Below, in pieces: positions 37,882 to 46,928 of a stretch of DNA of 64,000 bases. Made by a program: the position numbers and the translations under genes. Source of the DNA: an uncultured Tolumonas sp. (GTDB taxonomy: Bacteria > Pseudomonadota > Gammaproteobacteria > Enterobacterales > Aeromonadaceae); contig NZ_OY782757.1 of the NCBI RefSeq assembly GCF_963678185.1, positions 744,001 to 808,000 on the forward strand, written 5' to 3'. The notes beneath the pieces are model-generated. The model had not been told where the DNA came from, made no database searches, and was given only the letters and a program-made list of their open reading frames with translations. Position 1 is the stretch's first letter, and each line of letters opens with the position of its first letter.

Positions 37882-37910
37882 AGTATAAATCGGTAATAAG
37901 GCAATCAAAA
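37882..37910 (-). promoter_or_regulatory. Candidate pheST promoter
   Basis: On the minus strand TTTTGA, 17 bases and TATACT give a moderate sigma-70 promoter about 95 bases before pheS and after the rplT terminator. Confidence 0.3.
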
Positions 37911-38014
37911 GGCTGAATCACAGATTCGGTTGTTATACGAACGATTAACTGACAGATCATGAACCAGAAAAGGCTAAATTGAGGAAATAAAACAGAATGA
38001 TGGGAAATGCAGAT

Positions 38015-38040
38015 AAAAAAAGGGAGGCTTTCGCCTCCCT
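38015..38040 (-). terminator. Terminator after rplT
   Basis: AGGGAGGC-gaaa-GCCTCCCT on the minus strand is followed by a run of T (A-run 38015-38020 on plus). It separates rplT from pheST. Confidence 0.92.
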
Positions 38041-38057
38041 ATTCGCAACGTACTTGA

Positions 38058-38414
38058 TTAAGCCAGTGCGGCTTTCGCTTTCTCTACCAGTGCGGTAAAG
38101 GTCGCTTTATCATGAACTGCGATATCGGAAAGGATCTTACGATCGATTTCGATAGAAGCTTTCTTCAGACCGTTGATGAAACGGCTGTAAGACAGACCGT
38201 TTAAACGAGCTGCAGCGTTGATACGCACAATCCATAATTGACGGAATTGACGTTTTTTCTGACGGCGGTCACGGTAAGCATACTGACCAGCTTTAGTAAC
38301 TGCTTGAACAGCTACACGGTAGATACGGGAACGAGCACCATAATAACCTTTGGCTGCATTCAGAACTTTTTTGTGACGCGCGCGAGCAGTCACACCACGT
38401 TTAACTCTTGGCAT
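38058..38414 (-). CDS. rplT: 50S ribosomal protein L20
   Basis: The 118-residue protein ([34 protein letters not shown]) is a standard bL20, which binds 23S rRNA early in assembly. In E. coli L20 also represses translation of rpmI-rplT. It starts 15 bases after rpmI. Confidence 0.98.
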   Translation of the reverse strand: MPRVKRGVTARARHKKVLNAAKGYYGARSRIYRVAVQAVTKAGQYAYRDRRQKKRQFRQLWIVRINAAARLNGLSYSRFINGLKKASIEIDRKILSDIAVHDKATFTALVEKAKAALA

Positions 38415-38429
38415 TTGTCAATCCTTCCC

Positions 38430-38627
38430 TTATGCGTATGGCAGCATTGCTGCAACTCGAGCCAAATCTGGTTTGGCAACCATGCCTGGCGCACGCAGGT
38501 GACGCTTACGCTTGGTGGTTTTCTTGGTCAGGATGTGACGCTTGTTAGCGTGCTTGCACTTAAAACCACCGGAACCGGTTTTTTTGAAGCGCTTCGCAGC
38601 ACCACGGTCAGTTTTCATTTTTGGCAT
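38430..38627 (-). CDS. rpmI: 50S ribosomal protein L35
   Basis: The 65-residue basic protein ([30 protein letters not shown]) is bL35. It lies 90 bases after infC; that spacer contains a complete terminator hairpin (38668-38697), so expression of rpmI-rplT depends on read-through or on another promoter. Confidence 0.98.
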   Translation of the reverse strand: MPKMKTDRGAAKRFKKTGSGGFKCKHANKRHILTKKTTKRKRHLRAPGMVAKPDLARVAAMLPYA

Positions 38628-38667
38628 ACGAACTCCGCATTGTATTTGCCAGTAATGTAATCAGGCG

Positions 38668-38697
38668 AAAAAAACCATCAGACCGAAATCTGATGGT
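38668..38697 (-). terminator. Terminator or attenuator between infC and rpmI
   Basis: On the minus strand CCATCAGA-tttcgg-TCTGATGG is followed by at least seven T. It lies 20 bases past the infC stop and about 40 before rpmI, inside an operon that is normally co-transcribed, so it likely sets the read-through ratio. Confidence 0.85.
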
Positions 38698-38717
38698 CTA
38701 TTTACTTGAAAGCCTAA

Positions 38718-39257
38718 TTACCGTTTTTTCGGGGCTAACATCATGACTGCTTGGCGACCTTCCACACGTGGGAAAGACTCCACTACAGCAAGTTCTTCCA
38801 GGTCAGCTTTTACGCGTTCCAGGACGTTCATGCCGAGGTCTTGATGTGCCATTTCACGACCGCGGAAACGCAGTGTTACTTTGGCTTTATCCCCTTCCTC
38901 TAGAAAACGAATCAGGTTGCGTAGTTTTACCTGATAGTCGCCTTCATCAGTTCCAGGACGGAATTTAATTTCCTTGATCTGGATCTGTTTGGTTTTCTTC
39001 TTTTGTTCTTTGACAGATTTGCTCTTTTCATAGAGGAATTTGCCAAAATCCATAATACGACAAACTGGTGGTTCAGCCGTTGGGCTGATTTCGACCAAGT
39101 CTACACCCGCTTTAATTGCTGCATCTAGTGCCTCTTCAATAGAGACAATACCGAGTGCTTCACCTTCGAGTCCGACAAGTCGAACTTCTTTTAGACGAAT
39201 CTCACCGTTGATGCGAGTACGTGGTGCTTGTTTTCCAGTTTTCTTTGCGCCGTTTAT
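38718..39257 (-). CDS. infC: Translation initiation factor IF-3, AUA start
   Basis: The 179-residue factor includes [57 protein letters not shown] and ends MMLAPKKR; E. coli IF-3 has 180. The only frame-consistent start is ATA 39257-39255: an in-frame TAA lies two codons upstream, GGAGG is 8 bases before it, and no ATG, GTG or TTG comes before the conserved residues. IF-3 rejects non-standard start codons, so infC in enterobacteria uses AUU for autoregulation; AUA here should work the same way. It starts 3 bases after the thrS stop. Confidence 0.95.
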   Translation of the reverse strand: MNGAKKTGKQAPRTRINGEIRLKEVRLVGLEGEALGIVSIEEALDAAIKAGVDLVEISPTAEPPVCRIMDFGKFLYEKSKSVKEQKKKTKQIQIKEIKFRPGTDEGDYQVKLRNLIRFLEEGDKAKVTLRFRGREMAHQDLGMNVLERVKADLEELAVVESFPRVEGRQAVMMLAPKKR

Positions 39258-39260
39258 AGT

Positions 39261-41189
39261 TTATTCCTCCACAATATTTAATACACGAGTGCTGATTTCT
39301 TTGCGTAACTTATCTACTAAATCAGTTACTTTGAATTTGCCTAAATCAACACCTTTACGGGTTCTTACTGCTATCTCGCCTGCTTCCATTTCTTTATCGC
39401 CACAGACAAGCATGTAAGGAACGCGTTTCAAAGTATGCTCACGGATTTTAAAGCCAATCTTCTCATTTCTCAAGTCCGCTTTTGCTCGGATGCCTGATTC
39501 ATTCAAAGTATTAACCACTTGCTTCACATAATCGGCCTGATTATCAGTGATATTCATCACTACTGCCTGCAATGGCGCTAACCACAGCGGGAAATATCCG
39601 GCAGTTTCTTCGGTCAGGATACCGATAAAGCGTTCCATGGAGCCAAGAATTGCCCGGTGGATCATGACTGGCACATGACGGTCGTTATCTTCACCGACAT
39701 AAGTTGCACCTAATCGCCCAGGTAATGCAAAGTCGAGCTGCACAGTACCACATTGCCACGCGCGATCCAGACAATCATGCAAAGTAAATTCGATCTTAGG
39801 GCCGTAGAAGGCACCTTCACCCGGTTGCAGATCAAATTCGATATTGTTGTGCTTCAATGCTTCGCTCAGTGCTTCTTCTGCACGATCCCACATTTCGTCA
39901 CTACCGATGCGTTTTTCCGGACGAGTAGACAGTTTTACGGCAATATTTTTAAAGCCAAAAGTGCTGTAAGTGTCGTAGACCATACGGATACAAGATGAAA
40001 CTTCATCCTGGATCTGATTTTCAGCACAGAAAATATGCGCATCATCTTGTGTGAAACCACGTACACGCATTAAGCCATGCAAAGAGCCTGATGGTTCATT
40101 ACGGTGGCAACTACCAAATTCCGCCATACGCAATGGCAGGTCACGGTATGATTTCAGACCCTGATTGAAGATCTGAACGTGACCCGGACAGTTCATCGGC
40201 TTTATCGCGTATTCACGATTTTCTGATGAAGTAGTGAACATGGCATCGGCATATTTATCCCAATGGCCTGAACGTTCCCACAACACGCGGTCCATCATGA
40301 ATGGACCTTTTACTTCTTCGTAATCGTATTCGCGCAATTTCTGGCGGATAAAGGTTTCTAGTTCACGGAAAATAATCCAGCCATCGTTGTGCCAGAACAC
40401 CATACCTGGTGCTTCTTCCTGCATATGATACAGGTCGAGCTGTTTACCAATTTTACGGTGATCACGTTTAGCGGCTTCTTCCAAACGTTGCAGATAAGCA
40501 TTCAGCTGTTTTTTATCAGCCCATGCGGTGCCGTAAATACGCTGCAGCATTTTGTTTTTTGCATCGCCACGCCAGTAAGCACCGGATGTTTTCTGCAATT
40601 TGAAATGGTGACAAAAGCGCATATTTGGTACGTGTGGACCACGGCACATATCAATATATTCTTCATGATGATACAAACCTGGTTTGTCATCATGGGAGAT
40701 ATTTTCATCCAGAATGGCAATTTTATAGGTTTCGCCACGTGCTTCAAAGGCATCGCGAGCTTCTTGCCAGCTCACTGTTTTTTTCACAACGTCATAGTCT
40801 TTTTGTGCCAGTTCTAACATACGGGCTTCTAGCGCCAGCATGTCTTCTTCTGTCAGCATATGATCTAAATCGACGTCATAGTAAAAACCGTTATCAATAA
40901 CCGGTCCGATGGCCATTTTTGTCTGCGGCCACAGCTGTTTAATGGCGTGCCCTAACAAATGTGCACAGGAGTGACGCAGAATTTCTAAGCCTTCCTGATC
41001 TTTGGCGGTAATAATAGAAAGCGTGGCGTCAGTTTCGATGAGTTCACACGCATCAACTAATTCACCATTAACGCGACCAGCGATACAGGCTTTAGCTAAA
41101 CCAGCACCGATGCTTGCAGCGACGTCCAATACAGTGACGGCATTATCAAACGGACGTTGGCTACCATCGGGAAGTGTAATAACAGGCAT
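39261..41189 (-). CDS. thrS: Threonyl-tRNA synthetase
   Basis: The 642-residue class II synthetase has the N-terminal TGS domain ([20 protein letters not shown]), the editing domain with [13 protein letters not shown], the zinc-dependent core ([32 protein letters not shown]) and the C-terminal anticodon-binding domain. Length equals E. coli ThrS (642). Its leader carries an anticodon-arm-like hairpin at 41207-41227, the sign of translational self-repression. It heads the thrS-infC-rpmI-rplT block. Confidence 0.98.
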   Translation of the reverse strand: MPVITLPDGSQRPFDNAVTVLDVAASIGAGLAKACIAGRVNGELVDACELIETDATLSIITAKDQEGLEILRHSCAHLLGHAIKQLWPQTKMAIGPVIDNGFYYDVDLDHMLTEEDMLALEARMLELAQKDYDVVKKTVSWQEARDAFEARGETYKIAILDENISHDDKPGLYHHEEYIDMCRGPHVPNMRFCHHFKLQKTSGAYWRGDAKNKMLQRIYGTAWADKKQLNAYLQRLEEAAKRDHRKIGKQLDLYHMQEEAPGMVFWHNDGWIIFRELETFIRQKLREYDYEEVKGPFMMDRVLWERSGHWDKYADAMFTTSSENREYAIKPMNCPGHVQIFNQGLKSYRDLPLRMAEFGSCHRNEPSGSLHGLMRVRGFTQDDAHIFCAENQIQDEVSSCIRMVYDTYSTFGFKNIAVKLSTRPEKRIGSDEMWDRAEEALSEALKHNNIEFDLQPGEGAFYGPKIEFTLHDCLDRAWQCGTVQLDFALPGRLGATYVGEDNDRHVPVMIHRAILGSMERFIGILTEETAGYFPLWLAPLQAVVMNITDNQADYVKQVVNTLNESGIRAKADLRNEKIGFKIREHTLKRVPYMLVCGDKEMEAGEIAVRTRKGVDLGKFKVTDLVDKLRKEISTRVLNIVEE

Positions 41190-41206
41190 GATTTATCCTT
41201 ACAGTG

Positions 41207-41227
41207 GTGACACACACCAAGTGTCAC
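41207..41227 (-). promoter_or_regulatory. thrS operator mimicking the tRNA-Thr anticodon arm
   Basis: In the mRNA (minus strand) GUGACAC and GUGUCAC form a perfect 7-bp stem around the 7-base loop UUGGUGU. Loop bases 3-5 are GGU, the anticodon of tRNA-Thr(GGU), preceded by U at position 33. The hairpin sits directly upstream of the UAAGGA site of thrS. In E. coli ThrS represses its own translation by binding such a mimic; the same role is inferred here. Confidence 0.75.
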
Positions 41228-41342
41228 TTGTTGATATTGAAGTAAAGTGAAAGGCAATGTCCGCTACATTCGAACATGTCGGGCGAAAGTCTAATGAAAT
41301 GCGATGATGGGTGCAAACAGAGATGTACTTTTGACAGCAAAA

Positions 41343-41370
41343 AATAAAGGCAGCCGAAGCTGCCTTTATT
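41343..41370 (-). terminator. Terminator of rplY
   Basis: AATAAAGGCAGC and GCTGCCTTTATT form a 12-bp perfect stem with a 4-base loop, flanked by A/T runs, 16 bases after the rplY stop. Confidence 0.9.
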
Positions 41371-41385
41371 TACGCAATCAGAGGA

Positions 41386-41673
41386 TTACGCGCGAATGAA
41401 GTCCAAGTGAACTACTTTCGGTTTAACAGGGTGACGTTGTACAGCTACAACTTTAGCCTGAACTTCTTTACCATCAACAACCAGAGTTACTGTGTCGGTG
41501 TAGAATGCGTCAGTTGCCTGAGCAACGATCACTTTGTTGTGATCCAGAACCAGAGATACAGCTTCTTGACCGGCACCGTACAGGATTGCTGGAATTTGTT
41601 CAGCGCGACGCAGGCGGCGGCTCGCACCTTTCCCCAGGTCTGCACGAACTTCAGCTTGGAATACAATAGACAT
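41386..41673 (-). CDS. rplY: 50S ribosomal protein L25
   Basis: The 95-residue protein ([20 protein letters not shown], then [12 protein letters not shown]) is the short, single-domain bL25 like E. coli RplY (94), which binds 5S rRNA. It lacks the CTC tail domain. It has its own terminator and is monocistronic. Confidence 0.97.
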   Translation of the reverse strand: MSIVFQAEVRADLGKGASRRLRRAEQIPAILYGAGQEAVSLVLDHNKVIVAQATDAFYTDTVTLVVDGKEVQAKVVAVQRHPVKPKVVHLDFIRA

Positions 41674-41788
41674 AGTCTTCTCACTTCTTTAATTTATGAA
41701 TGATTGGTACCAGATGCGACCGTCCAATACCGCTTTAATAGCGGCGCGGATACTATCACTCATTACTAGGCGCAACAAGTAAAAACAG

Positions 41789-42208
41789 TTACCACCACCC
41801 TAACCAATTTTGACCAATGACAGCCAGCCAGACTATGCCGTTCAGAACCAGCGTGATAAACACCGCGGCAGAGCCCATATCTTTTGCCCGTCCAGATAAG
41901 GTATGTATTTCACCACCGAAGCGGTCAACAACAGCTTCAACCGCCGAATTCAAGATTTCGACGATCACCACCAACCAAGCCAGAACGAGTAACAACAGTT
42001 TTTGTGTTAATCCATCACCGATAATGAACGCTGCTGGCGTTAACAATAACATCAGGATCACTTCCTGACGGAAAGCAGCTTCATGTTGCCATGCGGCTTT
42101 AATGCCTTGCATGCTATAAATGCCTGCTTTATATACCCGAGATAAACCGGTGTTTCCTGGTTTCACATTGACATCCTCTTTTGACAGGCTGGGATCATTA
42201 ACTGACAC
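41789..42208 (-). CDS. dgkA: Diacylglycerol kinase
   Basis: The 139-residue protein has three membrane helices and the DgkA signature VEILNSAVEAVVDRFGGEIH followed by LSGRAKDMGSAAVFI. It recycles diacylglycerol to phosphatidic acid in the inner membrane. A hydrophilic N-terminal tail of about 20 residues is longer than in E. coli (122 in total). It overlaps btuD by 11 bases. Confidence 0.95.
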   Translation of the reverse strand: MSVNDPSLSKEDVNVKPGNTGLSRVYKAGIYSMQGIKAAWQHEAAFRQEVILMLLLTPAAFIIGDGLTQKLLLLVLAWLVVIVEILNSAVEAVVDRFGGEIHTLSGRAKDMGSAAVFITLVLNGIVWLAVIGQNWLGWW

Positions 42209-42956
42209 GCCATGGAATAAATACAGTCTGACCTTCAGCCTGACTACGAATTGTTTTAAGACGAAAAACTTGTTCGATTAAATGTTCATCGAACTGATTC
42301 GCTGAATCAGAAAAAACCAGCTTACCTTGCTGTAAACACCAGATTGTATCGCAATGCGCTACCGCCAGATTAAAGTCATGGATCGATGTTAAGACTGTCA
42401 TCCCTTGCTGCGTAAGCTCTTTGAGCACAGTCAACACCGTGATCTGATGATGCCAATCAAGACCAGCCAGCGGTTCATCCAACAGTAGCAAACGTGCTTG
42501 CGGATTTAATGTGGGCCAGACTTGCAGCAATGTTTTGGCTAATAATATCCGTTGTTGCTCGCCGCCAGATAACTGGCTGAAATCGCGTTCCAAGTAATCG
42601 AGCAGTTCCAGCCGTGAACAAACCTGTTCTATGGCTGACTGAATCGCACTGGCACTACAGTTTAACGGTGAAGCACCCAATGCGATAACCTGATAACACG
42701 CAATTGGTAATAACTGTGCGGTACGTTGTGGCAGCATCGCCCGTTTAATAGCGGCATATTGCATTGTCCACTGACGAACGTCTTGTTGTTCCAGCTCAAC
42801 CTTACCCTGTGACGAAATCAGCCCAGCGATGCCAAGTAATAAGCTGGACTTGCCACTTCCATTCGGCCCTAACAGCGCAATATGTTGCCCTGCAGCGACA
42901 GAAACCGAAAGAGGCCCCACCCGCTGCTTAACCGAAAAATCAACCAGCGAGAGCAT
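42198..42956 (-). CDS. btuD: Vitamin B12 ABC transporter ATPase BtuD
   Basis: The 252-residue ATPase has Walker A LLGPNGSGKSSLL, signature FSQLSGGEQQRILLAKTLLQ and Walker B RLLLLDEPLAGLD followed by the switch His in TSIHDFNLA. The start is ATG 42956 (MLSLVDFSV), which overlaps btuC by 17 bases; the open frame upstream is inside btuC. BtuF is not present here. Confidence 0.92.
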   Translation of the reverse strand: MLSLVDFSVKQRVGPLSVSVAAGQHIALLGPNGSGKSSLLLGIAGLISSQGKVELEQQDVRQWTMQYAAIKRAMLPQRTAQLLPIACYQVIALGASPLNCSASAIQSAIEQVCSRLELLDYLERDFSQLSGGEQQRILLAKTLLQVWPTLNPQARLLLLDEPLAGLDWHHQITVLTVLKELTQQGMTVLTSIHDFNLAVAHCDTIWCLQQGKLVFSDSANQFDEHLIEQVFRLKTIRSQAEGQTVFIPWRVS

Positions 42957-43956
42957 GACGACGAACCAAAAGATAAATAAAGATAGGCGCACCGATTGTG
43001 GCAGTGACCACACCAACAGGAAGTTCACCGGCACTAACTAAAGAGCGCGATAATACATCCGCAACCAATAACAACAAACTGCCAGCTAAAATCGATGCGG
43101 GAATAGTAAAAGCAGGCCCATCTTTACCGGCTAATCGCAGTAAATGAGGAACAACCAAACCGATAAAGCCAATAACACCAGCCAAAGCCACACACATTCC
43201 ACTGATAAAACAAATAGCCCAAACCAGTTTGCGATGAGTTTTACGCAAATCTAACCCCATCAACTGGGCTTGATAAGCACCTAACTGCAGAAGCGCCAAT
43301 TGGCGGTGCTGACATAACAACCATCCGCACACCAGAATAAAAGGTATCCACCAATATGCTGGATGGATCTGCCCATATGCGAGACTTCCCATCATCCAGA
43401 ACATAATTTCTCGCAAAGCCTGATCATCAGAGAAATAGAGTAACCATGTAGTTAATGCATTACTGGCAATACCAATCGCAACACCCAGCAGTAATAACCG
43501 ACTTCCGCCTATTTGCCCACGTTGTGATAATCGCAGTAACAATAATGTGACCAGCAATGCGCCAATAAATGCCGAGACGCTGATCCCCCAGGCAGGGATC
43601 ATTATTCCCCACTGATGACCAACAAAAATAACGATGACCGCAAGTAAACTCGCACCACTAGAGATGCCAATCAGGCCTGGTTCCGCAACAGGATTATGCA
43701 ATAATATCTGCAGAACAGCACCACATAGTGCCAGCCCGCCCCCCACTGCTATGGCTAACAAAGTCCGCGGTAAGCGAAGTTGCCAGATCACCTGCTGTTG
43801 TGTTTCAGATAAGCCATGCCACCAATCAGTTAAACCAATCTGGTAGCTGCCCGACGAGAGGCTGATAAGGATAGCTATCAATAAACAGGTAAGCAGTGCC
43901 GTCAGCCATATCTGACGCTGCCAACGTTGTTTATGCCAGATAGTTTGCAATGACAC
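42940..43956 (-). CDS. btuC: Vitamin B12 ABC transporter permease BtuC
   Basis: The 338-residue FecCD-family permease has about ten helices, with LRLPRTLLAIAVGGGLALCG, NPVAEPGLIGISSGASL and VIGFIGLVVPHLLRLAGKDG, as in BtuC. With BtuD it imports cobalamin or cobinamide delivered by a periplasmic BtuF. It fits the cobinamide-processing genes at 16.7-20.4 kb. No cobalamin riboswitch fits in the short leader. Confidence 0.92.
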   Translation of the reverse strand: MSLQTIWHKQRWQRQIWLTALLTCLLIAILISLSSGSYQIGLTDWWHGLSETQQQVIWQLRLPRTLLAIAVGGGLALCGAVLQILLHNPVAEPGLIGISSGASLLAVIVIFVGHQWGIMIPAWGISVSAFIGALLVTLLLLRLSQRGQIGGSRLLLLGVAIGIASNALTTWLLYFSDDQALREIMFWMMGSLAYGQIHPAYWWIPFILVCGWLLCQHRQLALLQLGAYQAQLMGLDLRKTHRKLVWAICFISGMCVALAGVIGFIGLVVPHLLRLAGKDGPAFTIPASILAGSLLLLVADVLSRSLVSAGELPVGVVTATIGAPIFIYLLVRRHALAG

Positions 43957-44044
43957 AGAACTAAATCCAATTCAGCAGTGAATAGTATGGGGATTGTATC
44001 ATTTCAGAGGTTAACCGCGAACTTGAGATTAAAAAACAGAAAAA

Positions 44045-44320
44045 TCAGATAAAAATATCTATATGTTCCGGATGTTTATCATCATCAGGTGTAATTGAGT
44101 TTGTCTCGGCATTATCTTCTTTCTCAGCAGTATCATCTTGAGCGTGTGGCTCAGTATGATGACTATGCGGTTGCTGCTGAGGGTGGTGTTGCTCGGTATC
44201 AATCTTGTGCGTTTCCGGCTGTTTTTCTACACGCGGGACATCGTGATGCACGATATCATTCAGATTAACCGGCGGTGTAGGTCGCGGTAATATAGGGAAA
44301 AGCATATCTTGGTTGGGCAT
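44045..44320 (-). CDS. Small His/Asp/Glu-rich protein
   Basis: The 91-residue protein is low-complexity: MLFPILPRPTPPVNLNDIVH, then His clusters (EQHHPQQQPHSHHTEPHAQ) and acidic runs. No signal peptide, helix pair or fold is apparent. Such composition suggests metal chelation or disorder. It lies between btuC and the his leader and is unlikely to be part of either. I do not recognise a family. Confidence 0.5.
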   Translation of the reverse strand: MPNQDMLFPILPRPTPPVNLNDIVHHDVPRVEKQPETHKIDTEQHHPQQQPHSHHTEPHAQDDTAEKEDNAETNSITPDDDKHPEHIDIFI

Positions 44321-44480
44321 AGTGAGCGCCTTACTAGATATCAGAGTATCTACATATATTATCGGCCAAGCAGTACAAAAAATAAGCCGAAAATAAAAAT
44401 CATATTCCCCATTGCAACAATGAATAATATTGCATTATTGGTGATATTTAATTCAAAATCTCATTTGCGATAATCTGTGC

Positions 44481-44508
44481 TTGCATTTTTTATCAGGCAC
44501 GGTATTTT
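44481..44508 (+). promoter_or_regulatory. Candidate his operon promoter
   Basis: TTGCAT, 16 bases and TATTTT lie 40 bases before the hisL start, a plausible moderate sigma-70 promoter. Confidence 0.35.
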
Positions 44509-44547
44509 GTATGCCATTGGGACAATAAAGAAGCAACATAAACCATT

Positions 44548-44598
44548 ATGACCTCACTGAAGACTGTGCACCATCATCATCGCCATCATCCAGAATAG
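44548..44598 (+). CDS. hisL: His operon leader peptide
   Basis: The 16-residue peptide MTSLKTVHHHHRHHPE has six His codons. It precedes a terminator hairpin and hisG, exactly as the enterobacterial leader with seven His. Stalling at His codons when charged tRNA-His is low would prevent terminator formation. Confidence 0.95.
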   Translation: MTSLKTVHHHHRHHPE

Positions 44599-44666
44599 TC
44601 TTTCAGGAGGATTGCTGCTGGAAGACACAAAGTGACTTCCCAGTGGTTCCCAAGCCAATCACTTAA

Positions 44667-44698
44667 CCCTCGGAAGCCACTACTTCCGAGGGTTTTTT
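44667..44698 (+). terminator. His operon attenuator terminator
   Basis: CCCTCGGAA and TTCCGAGGG pair around GCCACTAC-type loop bases and are followed by six T. It stands between hisL and hisG, 20 bases before the hisG start. Confidence 0.93.
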
Positions 44699-44717
44699 CA
44701 TTTACAAGGATATAACT

Positions 44718-45614
44718 ATGGATAGCAAACGTCTGCGCATCGCGATGCAGAAATCAGGTCGCCTGAGTCAGGATTCTCAAGAACTGCTGAAAAGCTGTGG
44801 TTTTAAAATCAATTTGCGTGAAGATCGTTTGATCGCGCACGTTGAAAACATGCCAATTGATATTCTGCGCGTTCGTGATGACGATATTCCTGGCCTGGTC
44901 ATGGACAAGGTTGTCGACCTAGGAATTGTAGGTGAAAACGTGCTGGAAGAGACCATGCTTGAGCGTCAGTCTCTCGGTTTACCAACTGCGTTCAAAAAAC
45001 TAAAAGATCTGGACTACGGCGGATGCCGTCTGTCACTGGCTATTCCACGTGAAGAAGAATGGACCGGCGTTGCTGCACTGCAGGGCAAAAAGATTGCGAC
45101 CACCTACCCTCACCTGTTGAAACGCTTTCTGGCCGAGCAAGGTGTTTCTTTCAAACCAGTTTTACTGACGGGTTCTGTAGAAGTCGCCCCGCGTGCGGGT
45201 CTGGCTGAGGCGATCTGTGATTTGGTTTCCTCAGGCGCCACGTTAGAAGCTAACGGTCTGAAAGAAGTTCAGGTTATCTACCGTTCTAAAGCTGCATTAA
45301 TTCAGGCTGATACTGAACTCTATCCAGAAAAACAAAAACTGGTTGATCGCTTGATGCCGCGTCTGGAAGGCATGTTGCAAGCCCGTGAAAGCAAATACAT
45401 CATGCTGCACGCACCAAAAGACAAATTGGCCGAAATTACTGCCCTGTTACCAGGCGCTGAAAACCCGACTGTGATGCCACTGGCCAGTGACAGCACACAC
45501 GTAGCGATGCATGTTGTTGCGACTGAAACCCTATTCTGGGAAACCATGGAAAAGCTGAAAGCGCTGGGTGCCAGCTCGATTCTGGTACTGCCAATCGAAA
45601 AAATGATGATGTAA
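44718..45614 (+). CDS. hisG: ATP phosphoribosyltransferase (long form)
   Basis: The 298-residue enzyme catalyses the first step of histidine synthesis and is feedback-inhibited by His. Its length shows the long, HisZ-independent form with a C-terminal regulatory domain (E. coli 299). [32 protein letters not shown] and the PRPP loop [20 protein letters not shown] are seen. Confidence 0.98.
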   Translation: MDSKRLRIAMQKSGRLSQDSQELLKSCGFKINLREDRLIAHVENMPIDILRVRDDDIPGLVMDKVVDLGIVGENVLEETMLERQSLGLPTAFKKLKDLDYGGCRLSLAIPREEEWTGVAALQGKKIATTYPHLLKRFLAEQGVSFKPVLLTGSVEVAPRAGLAEAICDLVSSGATLEANGLKEVQVIYRSKAALIQADTELYPEKQKLVDRLMPRLEGMLQARESKYIMLHAPKDKLAEITALLPGAENPTVMPLASDSTHVAMHVVATETLFWETMEKLKALGASSILVLPIEKMMM

Positions 45615-45626
45615 CGGGAGCAGAAT

Positions 45627-46928
45627 ATGCAGATCGTTCAGTGGGCAAATCTGGATATGGAACAGCGTCGCGAGACGCTGACCCGTCCGGCCATGAGTAA
45701 TTCAGCGGAAATCACGAGCATTGTCAGCAACATCGTGAACCGTATTCGTACCGAAGGTGATAGCGCGCTACGCGAATTCACGGCCAAATTCGATAAAGTC
45801 AGCGACGGTGATTTACGTTTAAGTGACGCAGTTATTCAAGCCGCTTGTGAACGCACCAGCCCGGAGCTGAAAAACGCTATTCAGCATGCTTATCGTAATG
45901 TTGCCACTTTCCACCAGGCACAAAAACCCACGCCGCTTTCTTTAGATACTCAAGCTGGTGTGCGTTGCGAACTTCACTATCAACCGATTAACCGGGTTGG
46001 TTTGTATGTTCCCGGTGGTAGCGCGCCGCTCGTTTCGACAGTTTTGATGCTAGCTATTCCGGCGAAAATTGCCGAATGCCGCAAAGTCATTCTGTGCTCA
46101 CCGCCACCGATTGCTGATGAAATCATCTACGCTGCAACGCTGTGTGGTGTCAGTGAAATCTACACCATGGGTGGTGCGCAAGCGATTGCTGCAATGGCAT
46201 ATGGCACTGAGTCAGTCTCAAAAGTTGATAAAATCTTTGGCCCGGGGAACTCCTGGGTAACCGAAGCCAAACGCCAGGTCAGCATGGATTTCCGCGGCGC
46301 AGCGATTGATATGGCCGCTGGTCCATCTGAAGTATTGGTTATTGCAGATGATACCGCTAATGCTGCTTTTGTGGCTTCTGACTTGCTGTCTCAGGCTGAA
46401 CATGGCCCAGACTCTCAGGTTGTCTTAGTTACACCATCTGTTGAATTAGCAAATCAGGTCGATGCAGAGTTGGAAAAACAACTGGCCGAATTGAGCCGTG
46501 CCGATATTGCCCGTAAAGCATTAGAAAGCAGTCGTTCTATCATTTGTGCCGATCTGGAAGAAGCTTGCGTCATTTCCAATGAATACGCACCAGAGCATTT
46601 GATCGTGCAGACTGTTGAGCCGCGCGCTTTACTTGGTCAGTTGGAAAATGCCGGTTCGATTTTCTTAGGCAACTGGACACCAGAATCGGTAGGTGATTAC
46701 GCCAGTGGTACCAACCACACACTGCCAACCTACGGTTATGCGAAAACCGCATCCAGCCTCGGTTTGGCCGATTACCAGCGCCGTTATACCGTGCAAGAGT
46801 TAAGTGCTGAGGGTTTGGCTGGTCTGGCAACTACAGTAACAACGATGGCCGATGCCGAAGGTCTGACTGCGCACAAACGTGCTGTCACTATCCGCATGGA
46901 AAGCATTAATAGCCAGGAGGCAAAATAA
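45627..46928 (+). CDS. hisD: Histidinol dehydrogenase
   Basis: The 433-residue zinc enzyme performs the last two oxidations to histidine. Motifs are VGLYVPGGSAPLVSTVLMLA, GPGNSWVTEAKRQV, IDMAAGPSEVLVIAD and ISNEYAPEHLIVQT with metal and catalytic residues. It starts 12 bases after hisG; its stop overlaps the hisC ATG (TAATG). Confidence 0.98.
   Translation: MQIVQWANLDMEQRRETLTRPAMSNSAEITSIVSNIVNRIRTEGDSALREFTAKFDKVSDGDLRLSDAVIQAACERTSPELKNAIQHAYRNVATFHQAQKPTPLSLDTQAGVRCELHYQPINRVGLYVPGGSAPLVSTVLMLAIPAKIAECRKVILCSPPPIADEIIYAATLCGVSEIYTMGGAQAIAAMAYGTESVSKVDKIFGPGNSWVTEAKRQVSMDFRGAAIDMAAGPSEVLVIADDTANAAFVASDLLSQAEHGPDSQVVLVTPSVELANQVDAELEKQLAELSRADIARKALESSRSIICADLEEACVISNEYAPEHLIVQTVEPRALLGQLENAGSIFLGNWTPESVGDYASGTNHTLPTYGYAKTASSLGLADYQRRYTVQELSAEGLAGLATTVTTMADAEGLTAHKRAVTIRMESINSQEAK

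Noticed and set aside
43957-44044. Cobalamin riboswitch before btuC
   Set aside because: The spacer is under 100 bases and lacks a B12-box-like sequence. The 18284-18446 spacer of the cob genes also shows none.
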